Assembly (NCBI RefSeq): GCF_018760365.1 | Contig: NZ_JAHIAB010000004.1 | Location: forward strand, 186,001 to 250,000 | Direction: 5' to 3' | Origin: Pseudooceanicola endophyticus | GTDB taxonomy: Bacteria; Pseudomonadota; Alphaproteobacteria; Rhodobacterales; Rhodobacteraceae | DNA: 64,000 nucleotides | Shown here: positions 48,285-56,880 of the stretch, in pieces | Position numbering within the stretch: the first letter of the stretch is position 1 | Layout of the letters: every line of letters begins with the position of its first letter | Program-made: the position numbers and the translations under genes | Notes under the pieces: generated by a model | What the model saw: only the letters and a program-made list of their open reading frames with translations | Database searches by the model: none | Told to the model about the DNA's origin: nothing

Positions 48285-49232
48285 ATGACGCGCTATATCC
48301 TCACCCGGCTCCTGTCGCTCGTGCTGTCACTGGTTGCGGCTTCTGTGGCGATCTTTCTGGTGATCGAGATCCTGCCCGGTGATCCGGCGGCGATCATGCT
48401 GGGGGTCAATGCCCAGCCCGACACGCTGGCGGCGCTGCGCGCCGAGATGGGGCTCGATCAGCCGATGGTGATCCGTTACCTCGCCTGGGTCGGGGGGATG
48501 CTGCACGGAGATTTCGGCACTTCCTACACCTACCACACGCCTGTGGCCAAGCTGATCGGGGATCGCCTGGCGGTGTCGCTGCCGCTGGCGCTGTTCTCGC
48601 TTCTGCTGACCGTCGTCATCGCCTTCCCGGTGGGAATCTGGGCGGCGGCGCGGCGCGGATCCGCAGCCGACACGCTGATCATGGGGATCACCCAGCTGGG
48701 TGTCGCCATCCCGAACTTCTGGTTCGCCATGCTGATGGTCGTGCTTTTTGCCATCAACCTGCGCTGGTTCTCGGCCGGCGGTTTCGCGGGCTGGGACAAG
48801 GGGCTTCTGCCCGCGCTGAAATCGCTGACCCTGCCGGCGGTGGCGCTGGCCCTGCCGCAGGCCTCGATCCTGGCGCGGGTCATGCGTTCGGCCCTGCTCG
48901 ACACCCTGTCGGAGGATTTCGTGCGCACCGCCCGCGCCAAGGGGCTGAGCCGCGCGAAGGCGCTGCGCCGGCACGCCCTGCGCAATGCGCTGATCCCGGT
49001 GCTGACCATCATCGGCATGCAGTTCTCCTTCCTGCTGGCGGGCGGCATCATCATCGAGAACGTCTTCTACCTGCCCGGCCTGGGCCGTCTGATCTTCCAG
49101 TCGATCTCGGCCCGGGACCTGATCACGGTGGAAAGCGTCGTCATGCTGCTGGTCTTCGCGGTGATCCTCGTCAACTTCCTGGTCGAGCTGGCCTATGCCC
49201 TTGTCGACCCCCGCCTGAGGAGCGGCCGATGA
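48285..49232 (+). CDS. ABC transporter permease, DppB-like
   Basis: A 315-residue inner-membrane permease with six helices and the BPD_transp_1 domain. Typical of the DppB group: MTRYILTRLLSLVLSLV at the N-terminus, LPGDPAAIMLG, the EAA loop FVRTARAKGLSRAKALRRHALRNALIPVL, and FYLPGLGRLIFQSISARDLI. It forms the channel with the next gene, whose ATG overlaps its stop (ATGA at 49229-49232). Confidence 0.93.
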   Translation: MTRYILTRLLSLVLSLVAASVAIFLVIEILPGDPAAIMLGVNAQPDTLAALRAEMGLDQPMVIRYLAWVGGMLHGDFGTSYTYHTPVAKLIGDRLAVSLPLALFSLLLTVVIAFPVGIWAAARRGSAADTLIMGITQLGVAIPNFWFAMLMVVLFAINLRWFSAGGFAGWDKGLLPALKSLTLPAVALALPQASILARVMRSALLDTLSEDFVRTARAKGLSRAKALRRHALRNALIPVLTIIGMQFSFLLAGGIIIENVFYLPGLGRLIFQSISARDLITVESVVMLLVFAVILVNFLVELAYALVDPRLRSGR

Positions 49233-50065
49233 GCCCGATGCGCTTCCTGCGGTCCCGCAACCTGGTGATCGGCGCGCTGCTGACCGGGCTTTTCACCGGC
49301 GCCGCGCTGCTGAGCTTCCTCTGGGTGCCCTATGATGTCACGCAGATGGACATCGCCCACAAGATCAAGCCGCCTTCGGGGGTGCACTGGCTGGGCACCG
49401 ATCACTATGGTCGCGACATCCTGAGCATGATCATGGTGGGCGCGCGCACCTCCATCGCGGTGGCGGTGCTGGCGGTGGGGATCGGCATGGGGCTGGGCGT
49501 GCCGCTGGGCCTCTGGGCGGCGGCGCGGCGTTTCTCGCTGCTGGACGAGGTGATCATGCGCGGCAACGATCTGGTCTTCGCCTTCCCCTCGCTGATCATC
49601 GCGGTGATGATCACCGCGATTCTCGGCCCCTCCGCCACCAACGCCATCATCGCCATCGGGATCTTCAACATCCCGGTCTTCGCGCGGCTGTCGCGCTCCG
49701 GGGCGCTTGGCCTGTGGAACCGCGACTTCATCCTGGCGGCGCGGGTCGCGGGCAAGGGGGCGATGCGGATCAGCTTCGAACATGTGCTGCCCAATATCCT
49801 CAACCTGCTGATCGTGCAGGGCACCATCCAGTTCTCCATGGGGATCCTGGCCGAGGCGGGCCTCTCCTACGTCGGCCTCGGTGCCCAGCCGCCCACGCCC
49901 AGCTGGGGGCGGATGCTGGCGGACAGCCAGACGATGATTTCCTTCGCGCCGCACATGGCGCTGTTCCCGGGTCTTGCCATCCTGCTGACGGTGCTGGGGC
50001 TGAACCTGCTGGGCGACGGCCTGCGGGACCTGCTTGATCCGAAACTGCGCCGGGGCCGGACATGA
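49229..50065 (+). CDS. ABC transporter permease, DppC-like
   Basis: A 278-residue permease, partner of the DppB-like protein. The N-terminal periplasmic part contains PPSGVHWLGTDHYGRDILSMIMVGAR, a hallmark of DppC-type proteins; the EAA loop is FILAARVAGKGAMRISFEHVLPNILN; and QPPTPSWGRMLADSQTM marks the end. Both ends overlap the neighbours by ATGA, so the three downstream genes are tightly coupled. Confidence 0.93.
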   Translation: MSPMRFLRSRNLVIGALLTGLFTGAALLSFLWVPYDVTQMDIAHKIKPPSGVHWLGTDHYGRDILSMIMVGARTSIAVAVLAVGIGMGLGVPLGLWAAARRFSLLDEVIMRGNDLVFAFPSLIIAVMITAILGPSATNAIIAIGIFNIPVFARLSRSGALGLWNRDFILAARVAGKGAMRISFEHVLPNILNLLIVQGTIQFSMGILAEAGLSYVGLGAQPPTPSWGRMLADSQTMISFAPHMALFPGLAILLTVLGLNLLGDGLRDLLDPKLRRGRT

Positions 50066-51651
50066 GCCTTCTCGACATCCGGAACCTCTCGCTCTCGATC
50101 CACGGCACGCCGATCCTGCACGACGTGTCGCTGCGCCTCGACCCGGGCCGCATCCTGGGCGTCATCGGCGAAAGCGGCTCGGGCAAGTCGATGACCGCCT
50201 TCACGGTGATGCGCCTGCTGCCCGAGGGGGCAGAGGCCAGCGGCCAGGTCACGCTGGACGGCCAGCCGATCCTGAGCCGAAGCGAGGCGCAGATGTGCGC
50301 CCTGCGCGGGCGCGACATCGGCATGGTCTTCCAGGAGCCGATGACGGCGCTCAACCCGCTGAAGACCATCGGCGATCAGGTGGCCGAGACGATCCTGATC
50401 CACGAGAAGATCCCGAAACGCGCCGCCATGATCCGCGCCGCCAAGGCGCTGGCGCGCGCCGAGCTGCCGCAGGACCGCTTTCCGCTGAGCCGCTATCCCC
50501 ATGAACTCTCCGGCGGTCAGCGCCAGCGGGTCGTCATCGCCATGGCGATCGCGCTGCGCCCGAAGCTGCTGATCGCGGATGAACCGACCACGGCGCTTGA
50601 TGTCACCACCCAGGCGCAGATCCTGCGGCTGCTGACCCGCCTCGTGCGCGAGGATGGCATGGGCCTGATGATGATCACCCATGATCTTGCCGTGGTGGCG
50701 GAAATGGCGGACGAGATCGCGATCATGCAGAAGGGCAGGGTGGTCGAGGCCGGTCCCACCGGCGCGCTGCTGGAAAACCTTCAGCACCCCTATTCCCGCG
50801 CCCTGCTGGCCGCCTCGACCCATGCGCCCGCCCGCAGCCCCGCCGCGCAGGACACCCCGCTGCTGGAGGTGACGGCGGTGCACCGCTTCTACCCGACGCC
50901 GCGCAAGTCGCTCTTCGGGGCGCCGGGGCGCTTTCACGCGGTCAAGGGCGTCTCCTTCAAATTGCGCAAGGGCGAAAGCCTGGGCCTGGTCGGCGAATCA
51001 GGCTGCGGCAAGTCCACCCTGACCCGTGCCATCCTGGGGCTGGAGCAGATCCAGGACGGCGCGATCCGGCTGAACGGGCGCCCGGTCTTCCAGGGCCGCC
51101 AGCCCGATCCGGAGGTCCGCCGCCGCATGCAGGTGGTCTTCCAGGACCCCTACGGCAGCTTCAATCCCCGCCACCGGGTGGGCCGCCTGGTGGCCGAGCC
51201 GTTTCATCTTTCCCCAAATATGCCCCGCGCGGAGCGCGATACCGCCGTTGCCGAAGCGCTGACGGCGGTGGGGCTGACCCCGGGCGACGCCGACAAGTAC
51301 ATCCACGAATTCTCGGGCGGGCAGCGCCAGCGCATCGCCATCGCCCGCGCGCTCATCACCCGCCCCGAGCTGATCCTGCTGGACGAGGCGGTCTCGGCGC
51401 TGGACGTGCAGGTGCGCGCGCGCATCCTCGACCTGCTGGCGGATCTCTCGGCGCGCTACGGGCTGTCCTATCTCTTCATCTCGCACGACCTCTCGGTGGT
51501 GCGGGCGATCACCGACCGGGTGATGGTCATGAAGGCCGGAGAGATCGTCGAAGCCGGCCCGACCGAGACGGTGTTCCGCGATCCCCGGCACCCCTATACC
51601 CGCCAGCTGCTGGCGGCGGCGCCGCGCCTGCCCGAGGGGCTGGGGTCCTGA
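50062..51651 (+). CDS. Double ATP-binding protein of the peptide-type ABC importer (DppD-DppF fused)
   Basis: One 529-residue protein holds both ATPase domains. First domain (about 1-260): Walker A GESGSGKS, signature LSGGQRQRV, Walker B LLIADEPT. Second (about 270-529): Walker [10 protein letters not shown], signature FSGGQRQRI, Walker B LILLDEAV. Each domain ends with the oligopeptide-transporter C-terminal motif ([21 protein letters not shown]). Residues at about 381-388 (PFHLSPNM) are encoded by a sequence matching an intergenic repeat tail (51202-51224), in a loop between the Q-loop region and the signature where family members vary. Confidence 0.93.
   Translation: MSLLDIRNLSLSIHGTPILHDVSLRLDPGRILGVIGESGSGKSMTAFTVMRLLPEGAEASGQVTLDGQPILSRSEAQMCALRGRDIGMVFQEPMTALNPLKTIGDQVAETILIHEKIPKRAAMIRAAKALARAELPQDRFPLSRYPHELSGGQRQRVVIAMAIALRPKLLIADEPTTALDVTTQAQILRLLTRLVREDGMGLMMITHDLAVVAEMADEIAIMQKGRVVEAGPTGALLENLQHPYSRALLAASTHAPARSPAAQDTPLLEVTAVHRFYPTPRKSLFGAPGRFHAVKGVSFKLRKGESLGLVGESGCGKSTLTRAILGLEQIQDGAIRLNGRPVFQGRQPDPEVRRRMQVVFQDPYGSFNPRHRVGRLVAEPFHLSPNMPRAERDTAVAEALTAVGLTPGDADKYIHEFSGGQRQRIAIARALITRPELILLDEAVSALDVQVRARILDLLADLSARYGLSYLFISHDLSVVRAITDRVMVMKAGEIVEAGPTETVFRDPRHPYTRQLLAAAPRLPEGLGS
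51202..51224 (-). repeat. B-type repeat tail inside the ATPase gene (B3)
   Basis: Read on the minus strand: GGCATATTTGGGGAAAGATG then AAA, the same 23-base tail as at 59706 and 55383. It is in frame on the plus strand and encodes FHLSPNM. Only the tail is present, without the two hairpins. Confidence 0.75.
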
Positions 51652-51783
51652 GGCGCGGGCGTGCATCCTTGCACAACCGTTGTCGCACCCTGCGGGGGTG
51701 AAACCCGCGAAAAGATCCCCAAGTAACGGGGTGTAAAGGAAATTCGAAACATGGCCCCCGATGCGGGCCAGGAGGATGAAGCC

Positions 51784-52338
51784 ATGACTGCACGTGTTGC
51801 GGTCCTCGTCGGCTCCCTCCGCGAAGACAGCCTGAACCGCAAGCTGGCCCAAGCGCTTGTCGCGCTGGCGCCAGAGGGGCTCGACTTCGACTTCGTGGAA
51901 ACCGGCGATCTGCCGCTCTACAACCCCGACCTCGACGGGGCGGAACCGCCGGCCCCCTGGACACGGCTGCGCGACCAGATCCGCACCCATGACGCGGTGC
52001 TTTTCGTGACGCCCGAGTACAACCGCTCGGTGCCCGCTTCGCTGAAGAACGCGCTCGACGTGGGGTCCCGGCCAGCGGGGCAAAGCGTCTGGGCCGGAAA
52101 GCCCGCCGCCGTGGTCACCGGCAGCCCGGGCGGCATCGGCGGCTTTGGCGCCAACCACCATCTGCGGCAATCGCTGGTCTTCCTCGACATGCCGGCGATG
52201 CAGCAGCCCGAGGCCTATATCGGCCATCTGGGCACGTTGCTTGATGCCGAAGGCCGGGTGGCAGAGCCCGGCACGCGCGACTTCCTGGCGCGCATCATGG
52301 CGGCCTTCAGGGATTGGATCGGGCGGGGCGCTGCCTGA
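51784..52338 (+). CDS. NADPH-dependent FMN reductase family protein
   Basis: A 184-residue flavodoxin-like quinone/FMN reductase (ChrR/YieF type). VAVLVGSLREDSLNRKLA is the phosphate-binding loop and TPEYNRSVPASLKNALD the flavin contact, then GKPAAVVTGSPGGIGGFG. Such enzymes reduce quinones, chromate or azo compounds by two electrons. The ATG at 51784 has AGGAGG about 8 bases upstream. Its link to the importer before it is only positional. Confidence 0.9.
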   Translation: MTARVAVLVGSLREDSLNRKLAQALVALAPEGLDFDFVETGDLPLYNPDLDGAEPPAPWTRLRDQIRTHDAVLFVTPEYNRSVPASLKNALDVGSRPAGQSVWAGKPAAVVTGSPGGIGGFGANHHLRQSLVFLDMPAMQQPEAYIGHLGTLLDAEGRVAEPGTRDFLARIMAAFRDWIGRGAA

Positions 52339-52540
52339 TCCCGGACCGGCCCCGCGCCGGTCCCGGGCCCGGTCGTGATCCTTCGTGCGACCGGGTCCCG
52401 TGTTTGCGAAACGCCCTTCGGCAGCCCTGCCGGGGGGCGTTTCATCGCGGCCCTTGATATGGGCCATCACTGCAATACCCTTTCCAGCCAACCCCTATTG
52501 CGGTATGGACCCGCGATCCAAGGAGAAGGAGTCATCCATT

Positions 52541-53563
52541 ATGGGTTACAAGGTCGTCGTCGTCGGTGCCACGGGCAACGTGGGCCGCGAAATGCTGAAC
52601 ATCCTGGCCGAGCGCCACTTCCCGGTGGACGAGATCGCCGTTCTCGCATCCCGGAAGTCGCTGGGCACCGAGGTCAGCTTTGGCGATACCACCCTGAAGA
52701 CCCAGGATCTGGCCACCTTCGATTTCACCGGCTGGGACATCGCGCTCTTTGCCGTGGGCTCGGGCCCGACGAAGGAATTCGCCCCCAAGGCGGCCGCTGC
52801 CGGCTGCATCGTGATCGACAACTCCTCGCTCTACCGCTACGACCCGGACGTTCCGCTGGTCGTGCCGGAAGTGAACCCCGAGGCCGTCGAGGGCTATTAC
52901 AAGAAGAACATCATCGCCAACCCCAACTGCTCGACCGCGCAGATGGTCGTGGCGCTGAAGCCGCTGCATGACCGCGCCAAGATCAAGCGCGTCGTGGTGT
53001 CGACCTACCAGTCCGTCTCGGGCGCCGGCAAGGAAGGCATGGACGAGCTCTGGGACCAGACCAAGGCGATCTACAACCCGACCGCCGACGTGCCGCCGAA
53101 GAAGTTTACCAAGCAGATCGCCTTCAACGTGATCCCGCATATCGACGTCTTCATGGAAGACGGCTCCACCAAGGAAGAGTGGAAGATGGTTGCGGAGACC
53201 AAGAAGATCGTCGATCCGAAGATCAAGGTGACCGCGACCTGCGTGCGCGTTCCGGTCTTCGTCGGCCACTCCGAAGCGCTCAACATCGAGTTCGAGGAGT
53301 TCCTGGACGAGGATGAAGCCCGCGACATCCTGCGCGAGGCCCCCGGTGTCATGGTGATCGACAAGCGCGAGGACAAGGGCTACGTGACCCCGGTCGAATG
53401 CGTCGGCGATTACGCCACCTTCATCTCGCGCATCCGTCAGGACAGCACGATCGACAACGGTCTGAACCTGTGGTGCGTCTCGGACAACCTGCGCAAGGGC
53501 GCGGCGCTGAACGCCGTTCAGATCGCCGAGACCCTCGGCACCCGGGTCCTGAAGAAGGGCTGA
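52541..53563 (+). CDS. asd: Aspartate-semialdehyde dehydrogenase
   Basis: Makes aspartate semialdehyde, the branch point to lysine/diaminopimelate, threonine and methionine. The 340-residue protein starts MGYKVVVVGATGNVGREML (NADP loop), has the nucleophile Cys in ANPNCSTAQM, YQSVSGAGKEGMDEL, and the substrate-binding RVPVFVGHSEALNIEFE. Two purine-rich stretches (AAGGAGAAGGAG) lie upstream, and a strong terminator follows, so it is a single-gene unit. Its product feeds dapA at 33.2 kb. Confidence 0.97.
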   Translation: MGYKVVVVGATGNVGREMLNILAERHFPVDEIAVLASRKSLGTEVSFGDTTLKTQDLATFDFTGWDIALFAVGSGPTKEFAPKAAAAGCIVIDNSSLYRYDPDVPLVVPEVNPEAVEGYYKKNIIANPNCSTAQMVVALKPLHDRAKIKRVVVSTYQSVSGAGKEGMDELWDQTKAIYNPTADVPPKKFTKQIAFNVIPHIDVFMEDGSTKEEWKMVAETKKIVDPKIKVTATCVRVPVFVGHSEALNIEFEEFLDEDEARDILREAPGVMVIDKREDKGYVTPVECVGDYATFISRIRQDSTIDNGLNLWCVSDNLRKGAALNAVQIAETLGTRVLKKG

Positions 53564-53590
53564 TCGCCCCTTTTCCCCGATTTCACCGGA

Positions 53591-53627
53591 CGTCCGGAGC
53601 AGTGATGCTCCGGGCGTTTCGCGTTTT
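53591..53627 (+). terminator. Intrinsic terminator after asd
   Basis: Ten-bp stem CGTCCGGAGC (53591-53600) with GCTCCGGGCG (53607-53616), one T-G pair, loop AGTGAT, then TTTCGCGTTTT. Confidence 0.8.
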
Positions 53628-53725
53628 GGGGGAATGCCGCCGGTTTCGGGCGGCACGGGAAAAGGCGTTTGCGGTCGGGGCCTTGGAATGCTCAGGCTGG
53701 GGCGATGCAACCCGGAGGAGTGTCC

Positions 53726-55348
53726 ATGCGTCCCGTTCCGCCCCGTGCCCTGTTTTCTGGCCCCCTGATCGCCACGCTCTGCCTGGTCGCGCCCGCCCTG
53801 CGCGCCGAGGAAGTGGTGCTGAGCGGGCAGGTCCGTCAGGTGACGCTCTATCCGGATGCGGCGCGGGTAGCGCGTGCGGTGCCGCTGGACCTGGCGCCGG
53901 GAGATCACCAGCTGGTGCTGCCCGACATGCCCTTCGTCGATCCCGCCCTGCTGCGGATCACCACGCCCTCGGGGCAGATCGGGGCGGTGCGCTGGCGGGA
54001 CAGCGCCCTGCCGCCCCGCACCGAGGCGGACAGCCCCGCGATCCGCGACGCCCGCGCCCGGGTGAAGGACGCGAAGGCTGCCGTCGATGCGTTGGAAACC
54101 CGCGCCAAGGGCGCCGAGGCCGAGGCCGCTGCCGCCGGGGACCGGCTGAAGGTGCTGGCCGGGCTGGGCCAGAACCCCGCCGCCGCCGATCCCGCGACGC
54201 TGCCGCAGCTGCTGTCGGTGGTGGCCACCCAGAGCCTTGCGGCGCGTCAGGACCAGCTGGCGGCCGAGGGGCGCGCGAAGGCGCTGCGCGACGGACTGCC
54301 GCCCCTGCAAAAGGCGCAGGAGGCCGCCGAGCAGGCGCTTGCCGCCCTGCTGACCGCCGCCGGTGGGCGCGCCCGCCTGGTGGTCGATTTCAGCAATGAC
54401 AGCGCGGTGCAGGGCGAGATGACGGTCTCTTACCTGACCCAGGACGCGGGCTGGCAGCCGGCCTATGACGTCTCGCTTGTCACCACCGGGGCCAGCCCGG
54501 CGCTGGAGATCGCCCGCAAGGCTGTGATCCGGCAGGCGAGCGGCGAGGATTGGTCCGATGTGAAGCTCGACCTGTCCACCGCGCGGCCCTCGGGGCAGGT
54601 CGCCCCCTCCGAACTCTGGCCCGAGCTGCTGCGCTACGGCGATCCGCGCGCGCCGATGCCGCTGGCCCGTGCCGCCGGCGCGCCGGTGGCCGAGATGATG
54701 ATGAAGGCCGATGCGGTCTCGCCCAATGACGGGCTGACGCTGGACTATGCCTACCCCCAGCCGGTGAGCCTGGCGAATGGCGCCGAGGCGCTGACGCTGT
54801 CGCTGGGAGAGACCCGGCTGGCCCCCGAGCTTTATGCCCGGGCGGTGCCGATGTCCGATCCCTCGGCCTATCTGATGGCGGGCTTCACCAATGAGGGCAC
54901 GGAGCCGCTGCTGGCCTCCGACCAGGCGGCCTTCTACCTGGACGGCACCTACATGGGCACCCGCAGCCTGCCGCTGCTGCCGGCGGGCTCTGCGGCGGAC
55001 TGGTCCTTCGGCCCGATCGACGGGCTGCGGCTGGAACGCCAGGTGGTGGCACGTTCGGAAGGGGATCGCGGCGTGATCGCGAAGTCGAACCGGCGCGAGG
55101 AAGAGGTGCGTCTGGTGCTGAAGAACCAGACCCGGCGCGACTGGGATCTGCGCGTGACCGACCGGGTGCCCTATTCCGAGCAGGACGACCTGAAGATCAC
55201 CTGGCAGGCCGATCCGGCGCCCGAGGCCCGGGACGTGGACGGCCAGCGCGGGATCTTGGAATGGCGCCTGCCGCTGGCGGCCGGGGTGGAGAAGGTGATC
55301 ACCCTGCAGGACAGCGTCAGCTGGCCCGAGGGCAAGGTGCTGAACTAG
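53726..55348 (+). CDS. Exported DUF4139 (mucoidy-inhibitor MuiA-like) protein
   Basis: A 540-residue protein with an N-terminal signal peptide (cut near LRAEE). Residues about 28-130 form a DUF4140-like N-terminal domain (VVLSGQVRQVTLYPDAARVARAV), 120-235 an Ala/Gln-rich coiled coil, and the rest a DUF4139 domain (SYLTQDAGWQPAYDVSL, ASGEDWSDVKLDLSTARP, VRLVLKNQTRRDWDLRVTDRVPYSEQDDLKI). Family function is unknown; the name comes from a weak link to mucoidy. GGAGGAG precedes the ATG. Ends in an array of repeat tails shared with the convergent carbonic anhydrase gene. Confidence 0.85.
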   Translation: MRPVPPRALFSGPLIATLCLVAPALRAEEVVLSGQVRQVTLYPDAARVARAVPLDLAPGDHQLVLPDMPFVDPALLRITTPSGQIGAVRWRDSALPPRTEADSPAIRDARARVKDAKAAVDALETRAKGAEAEAAAAGDRLKVLAGLGQNPAAADPATLPQLLSVVATQSLAARQDQLAAEGRAKALRDGLPPLQKAQEAAEQALAALLTAAGGRARLVVDFSNDSAVQGEMTVSYLTQDAGWQPAYDVSLVTTGASPALEIARKAVIRQASGEDWSDVKLDLSTARPSGQVAPSELWPELLRYGDPRAPMPLARAAGAPVAEMMMKADAVSPNDGLTLDYAYPQPVSLANGAEALTLSLGETRLAPELYARAVPMSDPSAYLMAGFTNEGTEPLLASDQAAFYLDGTYMGTRSLPLLPAGSAADWSFGPIDGLRLERQVVARSEGDRGVIAKSNRREEEVRLVLKNQTRRDWDLRVTDRVPYSEQDDLKITWQADPAPEARDVDGQRGILEWRLPLAAGVEKVITLQDSVSWPEGKVLN

Positions 55349-55382
55349 GCCGGCGGCGCGCCCGGCGGCAGCGGCGCGACGT

Positions 55383-55537
55383 GCATATTTGGGGAAAGAT
55401 GAATGGGGGGTGGCCCGGCGGGGCAGCCGCCCGTCCCTTGCCAGCGGGGCGAGTCCGTATTTGGGGAAAGATGAAACCGGAAGGTGAAAGAGGCACCGGG
55501 GGGATCCGGTGCCTCTTTCATCTTTCCATAAATATGC
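55383..55537. repeat. Three B-type tails (B4, B5, B6) with a nested terminator hairpin
   Basis: Tails at 55383-55405 and 55457-55477 (plus) and 55515-55537 (minus). B5 and B6 face each other and pair (GGAAAGATGAAA with TTTCATCTTTCC); between them lies a perfect 13-bp stem, AAAGAGGCACCGG (55487-55499) with CCGGTGCCTCTTT (55506-55518), loop GGGGAT. Located between the convergent DUF4139 and carbonic anhydrase genes, it should work as a bidirectional terminator. Confidence 0.75.
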
Positions 55538-55567
55538 AGTCGCACCGGGCGGGGCCGGCGCGCGGCC

Positions 55568-56218
55568 TCAGATGGCGCGGAAGGCCTTCTGGTCGGGCAG
55601 GTACTGTTCGACCGAGCCATTGCCGATGTCGTGCCACAGGCCGTGCAGCGACAGGTTCTCGGCTTCCACGGCGTCCTTCACGAAGGGGAAGGTCATCAGG
55701 TTCTCGAGCGAGACCAGGACGGCCTCCTTCTCCAGCGCGTCGCGCTGTGCCTCGTAGCCCTGGATGTCCTTGACCCGGTCGTAGCCCGGGCGCAGCAGGT
55801 CCATCCAGCGACCGACGAAGCTGGATTCCTCTTCCAGCTCAGGCGCATGGCCCGAGCACATGTCGAGGCAGCCCTGAACGCCACCGCATTTCGAATGGCC
55901 CATGATCACCACATGGGCGACCTTGAGGGCGGTCACCGCATATTCCAGCGCTGCCGAGGTGCCGTGCTGCTGGCCGTCGGGCTGGTAGGGGGGCACCAGG
56001 TTGGCAATGTTGCGGTGAATGAAGAACTCACCCTGGTCGGCGCCGAAGATGCCGGTCACATGCACGCGCGAGTCGCAGCAGGAGATGATCATCGTCTTCG
56101 GGCGCTGGCCCTCGTCGGCAAGGCGGCGGTACCAGGACTTGTTCTCGGTGAAGGTGGTGGCCTTCCAGCCGTGATAACGCTGTACCAGCAGGCTGGGCAG
56201 TGGCTTGGCGTGCTCCAT
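55568..56218 (-). CDS. can: Beta-class carbonic anhydrase
   Basis: Interconverts CO2 and bicarbonate. The 216-residue protein has zinc ligands Cys in ISCCDSRVHVTGIFGADQGEFF and His/Cys in MGHSKCGGVQG, with the catalytic Asp-Arg dyad in CDSRV. Length and motif spacing are those of the Can/CynT beta class. An in-frame upstream start would prolong the N-terminus by about 46 residues without resemblance to the family; the ATG at 56218 with CGGAG upstream is used. Confidence 0.95.
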   Translation of the reverse strand: MEHAKPLPSLLVQRYHGWKATTFTENKSWYRRLADEGQRPKTMIISCCDSRVHVTGIFGADQGEFFIHRNIANLVPPYQPDGQQHGTSAALEYAVTALKVAHVVIMGHSKCGGVQGCLDMCSGHAPELEEESSFVGRWMDLLRPGYDRVKDIQGYEAQRDALEKEAVLVSLENLMTFPFVKDAVEAENLSLHGLWHDIGNGSVEQYLPDQKAFRAI

Positions 56219-56423
56219 GGTAAACTCCGGACGCTGAAATCGTATCGCGCGGACTATAGGGCCGTGGCGGGGGCGTTGAAATGCGGAAACCGCCAATTGG
56301 CGGAAAATCCTTTGCAAAACCGGGCGCATCACCCCTGCAAAACCGCAAAGCTGCAAGTCTTTGGGAACTTCCTTGCGCGAGGGTGTGCGCTGCCGTGGGG
56401 GCGCAGAGAAGGGGGTGCGAAAG

Positions 56424-56804
56424 GTGAGCCAGATCCTGGTGATGACCCGGAGCGAGCCGGTGGGGCTTGATCCGGAACGGCTGCGGCAGCTTTATGCCCA
56501 GCTTGGCGAGGCCGGGGCCGACAACGTGGTCTGCCGCGCCATGGAGGAGCTGGCGCTGCGCTTCTCCCATGCCGACCGGATGCTGCGCGAAGGCCGCCGG
56601 GAGGAGCTGCGCAAGGCCGTGCGCTCGCTTGCGGCGATTGCCGACCAGGTGGGGATGACGCTGCTGTCGCGGGTGGCGGGGGATGTCGGAGCCTGTCTGG
56701 GGGGCGGCGACGATGTGGCGCTTGCGGCCACTTTCGCGCGTCTGCTGCGAGTCGGCGAAAGCTCTCTCATGGCGATCTGGGAGCTGCAGGACATCACGCT
56801 CTGA
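56424..56804 (+). CDS. Small helical protein, unassigned; weak Hpt-like look
   Basis: A 126-residue mostly helical protein: VSQILVMTRSEPVGLDPERLRQLYAQLGEAGADNVVCRAMEELALRFSHADRMLREGRREELRKAV (read in parts) then AIADQVGMTLLSRVAGDVGACLGGGDDVALAATFARLLRVGESSLMAIWE. The helix pattern around RKAVRSLAAIADQVGMTLLSRVAGDV resembles histidine phosphotransfer domains, but the acceptor His is absent (Arg-Ser there). GTG at 56424 with GAAGGGGG upstream is chosen; ATG at 56442 is possible. I cannot assign a function. Confidence 0.6.
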   Translation: MSQILVMTRSEPVGLDPERLRQLYAQLGEAGADNVVCRAMEELALRFSHADRMLREGRREELRKAVRSLAAIADQVGMTLLSRVAGDVGACLGGGDDVALAATFARLLRVGESSLMAIWELQDITL

Positions 56805-56880
56805 GCGGTCCTGCGCGGCAGCCCTTGCGGCGGCGCGCAGCCGGGATAGGCTGGGCGGACCCGACAGCAGGAGCGCCAGA

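Noticed and set aside
52455-52483. Promoter of asd at TTGATA
   Set aside because: The -35-like hexamer is good but the sequence 17 bases later (ACCCTT) is not a credible -10.
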